A stretch of 64,000 bases of DNA from Flavobacterium gilvum (GCF_001761465.1 NZ_CP017479.1:2790001-2854000), one strand, 5' to 3'; shown: positions 6,510 to 15,940, counted from the first letter of the stretch. Numbers and translations: made by a program. Notes: a model not told the origin generated them from the letters alone.

Positions 6510-8426
6510 TTATGAAAATTGTGTTAGTTTAAAATTAGTTTTAATCAATTCTTCCAGTTCTTTCATTGGAGCCAAGGCATTTTTTAACTTTTCTTTATCC
6601 AGTTTGGTTAGTTCACTCATATTTATGTACTGACCTGAATTTTCATTTTTAAGGCCTTCGTTTACTCTGAATTTTGAAATGACCAAAAATGCTTCAGCGC
6701 AATTTATATATACGTCAGAATTTTTGGAATCAATTATAGCTAATTGTTTGAAACGTAGGTAGGTATTGTTTAATCCTTTTATTTTGAAATGCAAAGCAAA
6801 CAATCTGGCCCCGTCTATTAAAGGCATTAAAGCTCTCGTTTTTATATCAAATTTATTCTTGTTTGGACCTTCTTCTTCTAACGCAAATTTTTTGAAAAAG
6901 GTAAGTGGCGAATTTTTTCTTAAAGCATCATTACCTAAAAAATCAAAAAATAAGGAGTTGTTTTCTAAGTCTTTTTGAATGACATTTTCAATAGCTTCAA
7001 ATATCTTTTTTTCTCCAAAAACGAGATCCAAATCAAAGAAAATACTGCTAAGGTCATTGCTGTTTTCTCCTGGAGTATTCATCCAACTATCGTATTGTTT
7101 TACCCAGTCGGTCAGTGATTTACACCAAAGCATATTACTGGCCATATGCCCGTTTGGACATAATTCATAACCTACTTTTTCTAATGTTGCAGTTGTTCTT
7201 TTTCCCAACTTTAGAAAATAATCCCTTACGTCCCTGTATTTGTCGGGAGATACATCTTCAAATATTAATATGCTGTCTTGATCGGTCAATAATAGTTGTT
7301 CTTTTCTGCCTTGGCTTCCTATGCTTAACCATGCAAACCGTACAGGAGGAGAGCCCAAATCCAGAATAGACAATTCAACGGCACGTTTTAAAATAGCCGA
7401 ATTTATTTCGCTTGCGATATTGTTAATATTAGATAGCGGAATATTTTTGTAAATAGAATTTTGGATTAATTCAGTCAATCGATCTCTAAGAAGTTTTAAG
7501 TCTTTGGGAGTCGATGATCTTTTGATTTCCTTGATTAAAACGCCTGGATTATTTGCTTGGGCAATAATTAGGTCATGTTCTGAAATTATTCCTTTTACAG
7601 GAGATTTATCCGTCCCGTCTGAAGTTACGCATAGATGAGTTACACTGTTTCTTAGCATCAAAAGCTGTGCTTCGGCCAAAGAAACATTTTCAATTACGGT
7701 TACTACAGGCGACGACATAATGGATTTAACAGCAACCGTTAACGGAAACAAACCAGTGGCTATTTTAGAACACAAATCGGTATGGGTAAGTATTCCGATA
7801 GGCAATTGATTATCACAAATCACTGCGCTTGTACTAAGATTTTCAGTCATTCGCAGGGCGATATCTTTGGCAGTGTCATTAATTGTTGCTATAAGTGGTT
7901 GTCTATTGTAGGAAAGCGACTGAAAATACTGCATTTCAGACTTTTGATCAATATAAACCATATTATCACTAACCAATTTACCTTTTAGATTTTCTTTGTC
8001 TTTTGGATTCCATGTATTGGTTGCAAAACTTTCCAAAAGAAAATTTAAAACATTCGGATTATTGGCAACAAATGGTCTGAAAGTAGCAATAGGAATCGCA
8101 TAAACAATACTTTCTTCACGGGCTTTTGCCGTCATCATGTAATTGTTTTTGGCAAAAAAAGGTCTTAATCCCAATATATCACCTGCATGACATTTGTTTA
8201 AGAGCGTTTCTTCGGCATCTGCAATAACCGATAAATGAATTATACCAGATGCAACCACATAAAAACAATCATGTAGTTTGTCGTCTATTTGAAATAAAAT
8301 TTCGTGTTTTTCGAGATTCAAAACTCGAATATTTGTTGCAATAGCCGATAGTTCCTGAAAAGTCAAGTTATCAAATGGCGGGTATTCTTTCAAAAAATCT
8401 GCTATATTTTCAGCAATTGTATTCAT
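6510..8426 (-). CDS. Cyclic-nucleotide-binding/CBS/DUF294 nucleotidyltransferase-like protein
   Basis: A 638-residue cytosolic regulator. Order of domains: cNMP-binding-like beta roll (about 15-130), a CBS pair (about 170-295), a GlnD-like nucleotidyltransferase domain DUF294 (about 310-450) with GSQGRKEQ at 370-377 and TDQD at 381-384, and the DUF294 C-terminal domain (about 480-620). The motif residues for metal and nucleotide binding are intact. Such proteins are proposed signal-dependent nucleotidyltransferases, often beside acetate genes, but the target is unknown. The gene is the first of a two-gene operon with the exonuclease-like gene. Confidence 0.85.
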   Translation of the reverse strand: MNTIAENIADFLKEYPPFDNLTFQELSAIATNIRVLNLEKHEILFQIDDKLHDCFYVVASGIIHLSVIADAEETLLNKCHAGDILGLRPFFAKNNYMMTAKAREESIVYAIPIATFRPFVANNPNVLNFLLESFATNTWNPKDKENLKGKLVSDNMVYIDQKSEMQYFQSLSYNRQPLIATINDTAKDIALRMTENLSTSAVICDNQLPIGILTHTDLCSKIATGLFPLTVAVKSIMSSPVVTVIENVSLAEAQLLMLRNSVTHLCVTSDGTDKSPVKGIISEHDLIIAQANNPGVLIKEIKRSSTPKDLKLLRDRLTELIQNSIYKNIPLSNINNIASEINSAILKRAVELSILDLGSPPVRFAWLSIGSQGRKEQLLLTDQDSILIFEDVSPDKYRDVRDYFLKLGKRTTATLEKVGYELCPNGHMASNMLWCKSLTDWVKQYDSWMNTPGENSNDLSSIFFDLDLVFGEKKIFEAIENVIQKDLENNSLFFDFLGNDALRKNSPLTFFKKFALEEEGPNKNKFDIKTRALMPLIDGARLFALHFKIKGLNNTYLRFKQLAIIDSKNSDVYINCAEAFLVISKFRVNEGLKNENSGQYINMSELTKLDKEKLKNALAPMKELEELIKTNFKLTQFS

Positions 8427-8599
8427 AGATTGTTAGTAAGGTAAGGCTTGTAAAAATAATAAAAATAGATTTTAAAAGTAGTTCTCCGAAAACTAATTTT
8501 AACTAATTACAAGATAGTTAAAATTTTCATAAAATACTAGTTCCTAGGAGAGTATTAAACGTAATTATTTAATTTTATTGCTATATAAACAAACAAACT

Positions 8600-9106
8600 A
8601 TGAAAATTTTAAAAATCTCTTTACTAGTATTATTCTCGTTTTTTGCAATTTCATTTGTAAATGCTCAAGAAAAACCTAAAAGCCCGCCAGAAAAAGCCAC
8701 AGGGACAATTAATGGTGCCACAATTCAGATTAATTATTGCAGTCCTTCTGTAAAAGGACGCAAAATTTGGGGTGAATTAGTGCCATTTGACAAAGTTTGG
8801 AGAGCTGGAGCCAACGAAGCTACTACATTTGAAACCGATAAAGATCTCACAATTGAAGGTTCTAAATTGCCCGCCGGAAAATATTCATTTTTTGTAATTC
8901 CGAATGAAAAGCAATGTATTCTTGTATTTAATAAAGAAGCCAAACAATGGGGCGCTTATAAATACAATGAAAAAGAAGATCAGTTGCGTGTAACTGTAAA
9001 ACCAAAAGTTGCCAAAACGAGTGCTGAACAACTTGTTTACGTAATAAATGCCAAAGACGTTGTTTTAAGTTGGGACAATTGGGATATTGGTTTTAAAGTA
9101 AAATAA
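8600..9106 (+). CDS. DUF2911 domain protein, exported
   Basis: A 168-residue protein with a signal peptide (MKILKISLLVLFSFFAISFVNA, cleavage predicted near residue 22) and a single DUF2911 domain. Recognisable stretches are PPEKATGTINGATIQINYCSP, GRKIWGELVPFDKVWRAGANEAT and LPAGKYSFFVIP. These small beta-rich periplasmic proteins are common in Bacteroidota and have no established function. The gene stands alone; the preceding 173 bp hold a dyad (AATACT...AGTATT near 8533-8556) of unknown meaning, and a terminator follows. Confidence 0.85.
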   Translation: MKILKISLLVLFSFFAISFVNAQEKPKSPPEKATGTINGATIQINYCSPSVKGRKIWGELVPFDKVWRAGANEATTFETDKDLTIEGSKLPAGKYSFFVIPNEKQCILVFNKEAKQWGAYKYNEKEDQLRVTVKPKVAKTSAEQLVYVINAKDVVLSWDNWDIGFKVK

Positions 9107-9125
9107 TTTTTAAATGATATTCTAT

Positions 9126-9160
9126 AAAAATCATCGTCATACTGGCGATGATTTTTTTTA
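9126..9160 (+). terminator. Rho-independent terminator after the DUF2911 gene
   Basis: AAATCATCG pairs with CGATGATTT around a short loop and is followed by a T run, starting about 20 bp after the stop codon. Confidence 0.8.
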
Positions 9161-9386
9161 ACTAAATAAAAAGAAGGGTAGTGTTCATTTTTTTTTGAAA
9201 AAATAAATCTAGACAAATCCTGAGAAGAATTGCAATAAATTATTATGAATAGAGGGTTTTAAATAATTATATTTTACATAATATAAATTATAGTTCAAAT
9301 TAAAATATTTGTGTTTTGCTCAAAAAAGAGCATGATTTGCTGAATATCCGTATTCTGGTAAAAAAAATATTCCACATTCCAAATCA

Positions 9387-9560
9387 TTATATTTTCTTGT
9401 ACTTGGCAAAAATTGCAAATGATTCAAAACGTATTTCAACTTTAAGGTGATCAAAATTCTCGTTGTTTTTATTGACAACAAATATTTTTAATTTATTGCA
9501 TTCTCCAGCAGTATCAAAATCATTTTGATAACAGTTTAAGTTTGACTGATCGAAATTTCC
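9387..9560 (-). pseudogene. Open reading frame without start, possible gene remnant
   Basis: A 57-codon stop-free stretch on the minus strand, bounded upstream by an in-frame TGA (9561-9563) and ending at TAA. It translates to protein-like sequence including LKIFVVNKNNENFDHLKVEI and IRFESFAIFAKYKKI. No ATG, GTG or TTG start is in a sensible position. It may be the 3' remnant of a decayed gene, or chance in AT-rich DNA. The rest of the 479-bp gap 9107-9585 shows only the terminator and a small GCTC/GAGC hairpin near 9318. Confidence 0.25.
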
Positions 9561-9585
9561 TCAAATATTAATTTTCAACAAAGAA

Positions 9586-10002
9586 TCATGGCTTTTTTAT
9601 AAAAACGGATTTGCCATTTACCATCATATCAACTTGTCCTGAATTTTCATTAAAAGTCGTTCTGACATATTTTCCTTTAAAAAGAACAACTGCACCGTAA
9701 ACTTTTCCATTTTTAGTTGATTCAAAACTAAATATCAGTCTTTTATTGTCTGGGCTTATGCTTACTTCATATTTGGAAAATTCCGTGCCTTTTATGGCAA
9801 ATTCTTGTTTTGTATCAATAATATTTTCATCCACATAAAAATTGACAACTTTTTCGCTTAAGCTAATGTCAGGATAATATTCATTAACTTTTTTCAGCAA
9901 TTCGTATTGTGCCGGACTTGCAGTCTCAATCTTAGAAGTGATATTTTGTGAAAATGCAACAATCGAAAACATAAGTGCTAGTATTAAAATGAACTTTTTC
10001 AT
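9586..10002 (-). CDS. Hypothetical secreted protein
   Basis: A 138-residue protein I do not recognise. The N-terminus MKKFILILALMFSIVAFSQ is a signal peptide, so it is periplasmic or secreted. The mature part is mixed alpha/beta with KGTEFSKYEVSISPDNKRL and ends with GKSVFIKKP; there are no cysteines and no membrane segments after the signal. No operon partner: repeats flank it on the 5' side and non-coding DNA on the 3' side. Function cannot be inferred from context. Confidence 0.65.
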   Translation of the reverse strand: MKKFILILALMFSIVAFSQNITSKIETASPAQYELLKKVNEYYPDISLSEKVVNFYVDENIIDTKQEFAIKGTEFSKYEVSISPDNKRLIFSFESTKNGKVYGAVVLFKGKYVRTTFNENSGQVDMMVNGKSVFIKKP

Positions 10003-10163
10003 AACGTTGATTTTTAAATTAGTAAAAGAAATACTTTATTTCTTAAGCAATTTACGGATATTTTTTATGAAATGAGTTTTAATTAATTCATTTTTAAGTA
10101 TTTATATTTTGTTTGATTCTAATTAATCTAAGAATTCAATATTGCTTTATGCTCAAAATTATT

Positions 10164-10257
10164 ATTTCGACGAAGGAGAAATCTAAACAAGTAGCTCCGC
10201 AATCATAAGTTCCAATCTTTATCGATTGAGTAAATGAGATTTCTCCTTCGTCGAAAT
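10164..10257. repeat. Palindromic intergenic repeat, family 1, copy 1
   Basis: 21-bp arms 10164-10184 and 10237-10257 are exact reverse complements around ATTTCGACGAAGGAGAAATC. The loop contains GCAATCATAA and TCTTTATCGA, which resemble the loop of the copy at 25784-25885. It occupies the gap downstream of the NDH-2 gene. Confidence 0.9.
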
Positions 10258-10301
10258 GACAAAATTGGGTGTAGGTTGGTATGCGGAATGTATTATCTTA
10301 T

Positions 10302-11573
10302 TTACAAATCCCCTTTCGTTCTTTTCTCCGGTCTTATAATCATGCGTAACGATTGATCTTTGGAGAAATAGGCAATCATCCAATGGTAAAAAGTATTGAT
10401 TCGGTTGCGGTAGGTTATCAATGACATTAGGTGAACGAATAACCAAATCATCCAAGCCATAAAGCCTCTGAAATGCATTTTTGGGGTTGGTAAATCGACA
10501 ACGGCTTTGTTTTTTCCAATGATGGCCATTGATCCTTTGTTTTTGTATTTGAAGGGTTTCAATGGTTTGTTTTGAACCATTCGTTTGAAATTTTCTGCCA
10601 GATTCACTCCTTGCTGAATGGCAACCTGAGCGACTTGCGGATGACCACCCGGGAAATTGGAATCGTTGAGTTGGATGCTTGTATCACCAATTGCGTAGAT
10701 GTTTTCGGTAGCGTTTACTTTGTTGAATTCATTAGTTGCCATTCGTTTGCCACGACCATAACTTTCTGCCGGAATTCCTTCAAATTCTTTCGCCGAAACA
10801 CCTGCAGCCCAAATCAAATTTTTGGTTTGAATGGTTTTTCCGTCACCTAAAAAAACAGTATCGTCTTTGAAATCGACCACTCGGGTGTGTAGTTTTACGA
10901 TTACTCCAAGTTGTGTTACCGCTTTCAGTGTATCTTTTTGAGAATCCTCGCTCATAGGTGACAATAAGGCATCTCCTCCATCGATCAAATAAATATTGCT
11001 GGCGGAGGTCTGTAATTCAGGATATTCTTTGAGCAGAATATTTTTTCTCATTTCGGCAAACATTCCGGAAACTTCTACTCCCGTGGGCCCGCCACCAACG
11101 ACTACGATGGTTAAATATTTTCTTCGTTCATGAATATCTTTGCAAATGGCTGCTTTTTCAAGATTTTTCAATAAGGCATTGCGCATTTCGATAGCATCGT
11201 TGAGCGTTTTCATCGGAATGGCCTTTTTCTTGACATTTTCCATTCCAAAATAACTCGTTTCGGCACCCGTAGCAAAAACTAAGTAGTCGTAATGTAATTC
11301 GCCGTTGTTGAGTATGATTTTATTTTCGGTTGGGATTACTTTTAGTAATTCGCCCAAACGAAACTTCAGATTTTTTTTTCCGGCAAAAAACTTCCGAAAA
11401 GGGTAACTAATACTTGAGGGTTCCAAAAAAGCAGTGGCGACCTGATAAATAAGCGGTGGAAAGAAATTGTAATTGTTTTTATCTACAAGAGTTACTTCAA
11501 TTCCTTTTTGGTTGGCGAGATCTTTGGCTAAATTAATTCCGGCAAAACCTCCGCCTATGATTACGATATGCAT
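10302..11573 (-). CDS. ndh: Type II NADH:quinone oxidoreductase (NDH-2)
   Basis: A 423-residue flavoprotein that passes electrons from NADH to the quinone pool without proton pumping. The FAD loop is at the N-terminus (IIGGGFAGINLAK), the second Rossmann motif for NADH is VVVGGGPTGVEVSG near 157-170, and a third FAD segment NIYAIGD lies near residue 295. A hydrophobic stretch near 370-385 (FMAWMIWLFVHLMSLI) fits membrane attachment. Length is normal. The gene is monocistronic on the minus strand, with a repeat downstream. Confidence 0.88.
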   Translation of the reverse strand: MHIVIIGGGFAGINLAKDLANQKGIEVTLVDKNNYNFFPPLIYQVATAFLEPSSISYPFRKFFAGKKNLKFRLGELLKVIPTENKIILNNGELHYDYLVFATGAETSYFGMENVKKKAIPMKTLNDAIEMRNALLKNLEKAAICKDIHERRKYLTIVVVGGGPTGVEVSGMFAEMRKNILLKEYPELQTSASNIYLIDGGDALLSPMSEDSQKDTLKAVTQLGVIVKLHTRVVDFKDDTVFLGDGKTIQTKNLIWAAGVSAKEFEGIPAESYGRGKRMATNEFNKVNATENIYAIGDTSIQLNDSNFPGGHPQVAQVAIQQGVNLAENFKRMVQNKPLKPFKYKNKGSMAIIGKNKAVVDLPTPKMHFRGFMAWMIWLFVHLMSLITYRNRINTFYHWMIAYFSKDQSLRMIIRPEKRTKGDL

Positions 11574-11715
11574 GATTTGAGAGTTTTTTATTAGTACTTA
11601 GTAGTTAGTCTTTAATTCTTAGTAATTCTAGTCAGAATTAAATTCCATTTAAAACTAGAGACTAATAACTAGGGACTAAGGACTTAAGACTTCTCTCAAA
11701 AATACAATTTATATA

Positions 11716-13050
11716 TTACTTCTTGAATTTTTTTACAGCCTTTTCGGTAATTTCAGTTTTGTTTTGCAACAAATAATTGGCCATTAATTTTTCAATCAAT
11801 TCGTCTTTTGTGAGATGATGAAAAACGGTTTTAATTTTTGTTTTTAATTCGGAATCCAATTCGTGATTGGGTTTTGTTTTAAAGATTTGTTTTGCCCATA
11901 AAAGCATATTGTTTTCCTCAATACTCAGGGCTGATGGTTTTTTGTATTTGGTAAATTGAATTCCTAATTCTCGTTCAAAATCAGCAATTTCAACTTCTTC
12001 CTCGGGTTGTAAAACGGTTAATGAAAGTCCATTTGCCCCTGCCCTTGCGGTTCTTCCGCTACGATGTACATAAACTTCATAAACATCTGGTAGATGATAA
12101 TTCACAACGTAAGAAATTTCTTTTACATCAATTCCCCTCGCCGCCAAATCGGTTGCGACCAAAATATTAATATGTCCTTCACGAAATTGCTCCATAATTC
12201 GGTCACGAATTCCTTGTGTCAAGCTTCCGTGTAAAGCTCCAGACGAAAATCGGTTAATCGCGAGATTTTTTGCCAGTTTATTTACGGCGGCTTTTGTTTT
12301 GCAAAAGATAATTCCGCGTTCACCTTCTTTAGTATTCAAGAAATGCATCAAAACATCCAGTTTTTCTATCGGTTCGACCACGATATAATTGTGATCAATA
12401 CCTTGATTTCCTACTGTTTCCATGCTTGCGCTTACTTGAACAGCATTTTTGTTCAAGTAATTTTGAACCAATTGTTTAATCGTTCCGGGCAAAGTAGCCG
12501 AAAACAAAAAGGTTCTGTATATTTTGGGCAATTCGGTTATGATTTCATCTAAAGCTTCTTTTAGGATAGCCACCATTTCATCGGCTTCGTCGAGCACGAG
12601 GAATTTGGTTTCTTTTAGGCTGATAGCTTTACGTTGTAATAAATCGATTAAACGCCCCGGTGTTGCAACAACAATATGCGCGGGGGATTTTAATCGATCG
12701 ATTTGTGGTTTAATTGGGGTTCCGCCGCAAACTGAAGCAATCGAAACTTCGGGAAGATATTTGGCAAAACTTTCCAGATTATTAAAAATTTGTTGTCCCA
12801 ATTCTCTTGTAGGCACCAAAATTACGGCTTGCACAGCGTCAATTTTAGTGTCTGTTAATTGTAATAATGGTAATCCAAAAGCAGCGGTCTTTCCAGTTCC
12901 AGTTTTGGCAAGTCCAACAATATCGGTGTTGTTTGATAACAATAATGGAATTGTTTTTTGCTGAATTTCGGTTGGAGTTACAATTCCCATTTCGGTAATC
13001 GCTTTGAGTATTTCTTTTGAAACTCCTAAATCTGAGAATTGTTTTGACAT
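11716..13050 (-). CDS. DEAD-box RNA helicase
   Basis: A 444-residue ATP-dependent RNA helicase. All core motifs are visible: Q motif region (F5, TPTEIQQKTIP), Walker A AKTGTGKT at 48-55, PTRELGQQ at 80-87, DEAD at 154-157, SAT at 184-186, HRSGRTARAG near residue 330. The C-terminal tail of about 70 residues is lysine-rich, as in RNA-binding extensions of Bacteroidota RhlE/DbpA-type helicases. It probably works in ribosome assembly or cold adaptation. It stands alone with 142 bp to NDH-2. Confidence 0.9.
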   Translation of the reverse strand: MSKQFSDLGVSKEILKAITEMGIVTPTEIQQKTIPLLLSNNTDIVGLAKTGTGKTAAFGLPLLQLTDTKIDAVQAVILVPTRELGQQIFNNLESFAKYLPEVSIASVCGGTPIKPQIDRLKSPAHIVVATPGRLIDLLQRKAISLKETKFLVLDEADEMVAILKEALDEIITELPKIYRTFLFSATLPGTIKQLVQNYLNKNAVQVSASMETVGNQGIDHNYIVVEPIEKLDVLMHFLNTKEGERGIIFCKTKAAVNKLAKNLAINRFSSGALHGSLTQGIRDRIMEQFREGHINILVATDLAARGIDVKEISYVVNYHLPDVYEVYVHRSGRTARAGANGLSLTVLQPEEEVEIADFERELGIQFTKYKKPSALSIEENNMLLWAKQIFKTKPNHELDSELKTKIKTVFHHLTKDELIEKLMANYLLQNKTEITEKAVKKFKK

Positions 13051-13097
13051 GATTTTTGGTCTTTAAATTGTAAAATGCTGTTGATTGCAGAATGTTG

Positions 13098-13189
13098 TTT
13101 TAGCCCCGATAGAAGTGGAAATCCTTTTATGTTTTTCCTTTAAAAACATAAAAGATTGTAACGTATAGCGGGAAATAGCTCCTAAAAAT
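13098..13189. repeat. Dispersed repeat, family 2, copy 1
   Basis: Starts TTTTAGCCCCGATAGAAGTG, contains AAAGATTGTAACG and AGCGGGA, and ends GCTCCTAAAAAT. The same ordered blocks recur at 32648-32760 with a different central hairpin. Here the centre is an inverted repeat of CTTTTATGTTTTT with AAAAACATAAAAG. Confidence 0.85.
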
Positions 13190-13223
13190 TATTATTATTT
13201 TTCTAAAAATATACGGCAAAAGT

Positions 13224-13270
13224 TGCGATAAATAGTGACGCGATAAATAGAGACGCGATAAATCGCGTCT
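13224..13270. repeat. Short direct and inverted repeat block
   Basis: GACGCGATAAATA occurs at about 13237 and 13252, preceded by a partial copy at 13224. The last copy continues into AGACGCGA-TAAA-TCGCGTCT (13251-13270), an 8-bp stem. It lies just past the 3' end of the next minus-strand helicase gene and may work as a terminator. Confidence 0.7.
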
Positions 13271-13276
13271 GTACTT

Positions 13277-14815
13277 TTAATCGGCTTCGTTCATTATTTT
13301 TTCCCGATATTTTTTTCCGATTAATAAAGTCAATTTTAGTTTATAATCGTCCAATAGCCATTCCCTGTAGTTTTTACTGCATTGGCTTAGGCATTTTGAA
13401 AAACGTTTTACGCGGTCTTCGATATCGGCTTCCAGTTCTTTTGAAAGGGCTTTGGCTTCCTGCAATTCTTCGGTATTGTCCACACACATGGCAGCATGTT
13501 GATCGATGGATTTATCCAAAACAACTTTGGATCTTAAGTTTTGCTTAATAGCCAGTTTGTGTTCTTCATCGACATCAAAAGTAACATCGGCAGTTTTGCT
13601 GAATTTGGCACGCAATTCTGCTGGCATTGTGTATTTGAAATGCATTTCTATTTCGCTGTCATCACGCAGGTTTTCCAGATAAAACTCGGGTGATTTGAAG
13701 ATGTGCTGCCAGTTTACGGGATCGCTCCACAATCCAAAACGAGCGGCATTGTTTCCTAAATCGATAACCGCAAATTCATCTTTTCCAGGCAATTTTCTGG
13801 AACCACGACCAATCATTTGGAAATATAATGTCAGGGATTTTGTTGCCCTGTTCAAAATAATGGTTTCTACTGTTGGTTCATCAAAACCGGTTGTTAGGAT
13901 TCCAACGGAGGTCAAGATAGCATCTGGTGTGTGCTTGAACCAATGCAAGATTTCTTTGCGTTCTTCGTTGCTGCTGGTGTTGTCTAAGTGGCGAATACCG
14001 TAGCCGGCTTCCCTGAACGTTTCGTAGACATACAGCGATGTGTTGATTCCGTTATTAAAAATCAAGGTTTTTTTGCCCAATGATTTTTCGGTGTAGGCAT
14101 GCAATAATTTTTCCTGCATGGCCATATTTGTATATAAATCGTCTGAAGATTTTACGGTGTAATCTCCGTTGATACCAACTTTTAGAGAAGTCAGTCCAAC
14201 ATCATAACTATAGGTAATTGCTCTAGCCAAGAAACCGTTGTCTATCAATGAGGCAATAGTGTCACCCACGATTAGCTCATCATAGCTTTGGTGCATTGGC
14301 AATTTTATGTTTGAACTCAAAGGAGTTGCCGTTACCCCAAGTATAAAGGCATTTTTGAATGATTTTAATAATTTTCGAAATGAATTGTAATGCGCTTCAT
14401 CGATGATTACCAAACCGATATTGTCCAAATGCAGTTTTTCGTCATTGATACGGTTTTTCAAAGTCTCAACCATGGCCACAAAGCACGAATAATCGTTTTG
14501 GTCTGGGAGTTCTTTTACCTTGCTGTTGATGATTTTGTTTTTTACATCAAACCCTTTTAGCATTTTCGAAGTTTGTTTGCACAACTCGATACGATGTGTA
14601 AGCACCACTACTTTTTTGTCGTGTTTTGACAAATAGCGACGAACAATTTCGGAAAAAATTACTGTTTTTCCCCCTCCAGTAGGCAATTGGTACAATAAAT
14701 GATGTTGTGCTGAAGCATTGTCAATACGCTCAAAAATGGCGTCAATATCTCCTTGTTGATAGGCGTAAAGTTCTTTCCTGACTTCGGTTTCAATTTCTAA
14801 ACTTTCTTGATGCAT
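13277..14815 (-). CDS. DEAD/DEAH-box superfamily II helicase (SSL2/RadD-like)
   Basis: A 512-residue SF2 helicase. Walker A LPTGGGKT at 44-51, DEAH at 139-142, GVTATP near 164, and motif VI QMIGRGSR near residue 330. The ATG at 14815 is preferred; an ATG at 14845 adds ten residues with no family support. The C-terminal 120 residues are charged and coiled-coil-like. The family includes RadD and restriction-type helicases, but no methylase or nuclease is adjacent, so a repair role is more likely than restriction. Its neighbour upstream is a DUF6155 gene on the same strand. Confidence 0.8.
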   Translation of the reverse strand: MHQESLEIETEVRKELYAYQQGDIDAIFERIDNASAQHHLLYQLPTGGGKTVIFSEIVRRYLSKHDKKVVVLTHRIELCKQTSKMLKGFDVKNKIINSKVKELPDQNDYSCFVAMVETLKNRINDEKLHLDNIGLVIIDEAHYNSFRKLLKSFKNAFILGVTATPLSSNIKLPMHQSYDELIVGDTIASLIDNGFLARAITYSYDVGLTSLKVGINGDYTVKSSDDLYTNMAMQEKLLHAYTEKSLGKKTLIFNNGINTSLYVYETFREAGYGIRHLDNTSSNEERKEILHWFKHTPDAILTSVGILTTGFDEPTVETIILNRATKSLTLYFQMIGRGSRKLPGKDEFAVIDLGNNAARFGLWSDPVNWQHIFKSPEFYLENLRDDSEIEMHFKYTMPAELRAKFSKTADVTFDVDEEHKLAIKQNLRSKVVLDKSIDQHAAMCVDNTEELQEAKALSKELEADIEDRVKRFSKCLSQCSKNYREWLLDDYKLKLTLLIGKKYREKIMNEAD

Positions 14816-14911
14816 GCTGATTTTTGGATTTTTGCAAAAATACACCTAAAAAAGAGTTATTCGGGTAATTTTTTTCAAAAAAGATTAAATACATTAAGAG
14901 CAAATCTGTTT

Positions 14912-15445
14912 TTAGTCTTCCAAAAGCTCAATAGTTGCACTGAAATCACTGATATTCATCCATTTTTGGTCAGAAGCTTCTTTATAAATGTTAAGTAATC
15001 GATTTTTGAATTCGCTTATAATTCCGTTTGAAATGATGAAATTCATAGCTTGTTCAAAAGAATTAAACATACTTTTATAGAATAATTCCTGTTTTACGAG
15101 ATTCTCGGACGAAAAAGTCTGGGCTATTTCGATATTATACAGCATCACATCGGAAATTACGAACGGATCTACACCCAAAAGAATAAAATGCTTGATGTAT
15201 TTTTGGGCAACCGATCGTCTCATTTTTGGTTTTTTTCGCTTGCCTTTGGTTTGTACTGGAAAATATTCTTGTGAAATTTTGAGTTTACATTCCTGTAATA
15301 AGGTTTCCTCTTTTGGGTTGAATACAAAATTATAATAGACTTTTACCGGACTGAATTTTTCATACAATTCAAGAACCTGTTCTTCTAATTGTTCTTTTGT
15401 GAGTTCGTTCAAATATTTTTTTAAATCACGCTTGCTCATACTCAA
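14912..15445 (-). CDS. DUF6155-like conserved protein
   Basis: A 177-residue cytosolic protein with N-terminal MSMSKRDLKKYLNELTKEQL, a helical hairpin, the segment YYNFVFNPKE and a basic stretch KGKRKKPKMRR. I recognise the pattern as the small Bacteroidota family DUF6155; function is unknown. It is about 100 bp upstream of the helicase gene on the same strand and has its own candidate promoter at 15458-15465. Confidence 0.65.
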   Translation of the reverse strand: MSMSKRDLKKYLNELTKEQLEEQVLELYEKFSPVKVYYNFVFNPKEETLLQECKLKISQEYFPVQTKGKRKKPKMRRSVAQKYIKHFILLGVDPFVISDVMLYNIEIAQTFSSENLVKQELFYKSMFNSFEQAMNFIISNGIISEFKNRLLNIYKEASDQKWMNISDFSATIELLED

Positions 15446-15457
15446 AGTTTAAGACTA

Positions 15458-15516
15458 CAAAAGTAATTTACTTTGTGATTGCATACAGCAATAATGGATG
15501 ATATTACTTAATTTTG
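15458..15516. promoter_or_regulatory. Divergent promoter pair
   Basis: Minus strand: TACTTTTG (15458-15465) lies 13 bp upstream of the DUF6155-like start. Plus strand: TAATTTTG (15509-15516) lies 28 bp upstream of the DUF3817 start. Both fit TAnnTTTG; -33 elements are weak. Confidence 0.5.
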
Positions 15517-15544
15517 CGGCTCAATAATTGAAAAACAACTACAA

Positions 15545-15832
15545 ATGCTTAAAATTTTTAAAATTACTGCCATTTTGGAGGGGATCTCTTTTTTGGTTTT
15601 AATGATTAATATGTTGGTTATAAAAACGAATAACCCAGAACTTTATCATACAATAGTACGTCCGTTTGGAATTGGACATGGTGTATTATTTATTGGATAT
15701 GTTTTATTGGCTATTTTTCTGAAGAATGCTCAAAATTGGAATTTTAAAGTTTTTGGAATTATTTTGGGAGCTTCTTTGGTGCCGTTCGGAACTTTTTATA
15801 TAGAAAAAAAATATTTGAAAGAAGCGGTTTAA
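15545..15832 (+). CDS. DUF3817 small membrane protein
   Basis: A 95-residue integral membrane protein with three predicted hydrophobic segments (about 8-24, 43-61, 69-85) and the DUF3817 motifs ILEGISFLVL near the start and RPFGIGHGVLFIGY in the middle. The family is widespread, usually in the inner membrane, and has no settled function. A -7 box lies upstream. It is followed by a Flavobacterium-type repeat and then a mechanosensitive channel gene, which probably has its own promoter. Confidence 0.85.
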   Translation: MLKIFKITAILEGISFLVLMINMLVIKTNNPELYHTIVRPFGIGHGVLFIGYVLLAIFLKNAQNWNFKVFGIILGASLVPFGTFYIEKKYLKEAV

Positions 15833-15848
15833 TTTGTAGTTTTTTAAA

Positions 15849-15940
15849 TTTCTAACCGCAAGGTTCACAAAGAATTGCGCTAAGTTCGCAAAGCTTTGTC
15901 TGCCTTGCGCTTACTTTGCATCTTTGCAGTTAATTTCATC
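15849..15940. repeat. Imperfect inverted repeat of GCAAAG/CTTTGC words
   Basis: AACCGCAAGGTTCACAAAG and GTTCGCAAAG face CTTTGCATCTTTGCAGTTAA. Related words recur at 39571-39626, 40723-40833 and 58256-58330, always between genes. Confidence 0.65.

Noticed and set aside
7115..7369. Plus-strand open frame opposite the CBS/DUF294 gene, and many similar frames elsewhere
   Set aside because: They overlap well-supported genes on the other strand and show no conserved motif or start context.
13277..14815. A defence island around the SF2 helicase
   Set aside because: Neighbours are a DUF6155-like protein and housekeeping genes on both sides; no nuclease, methylase or abortive-infection gene is seen.
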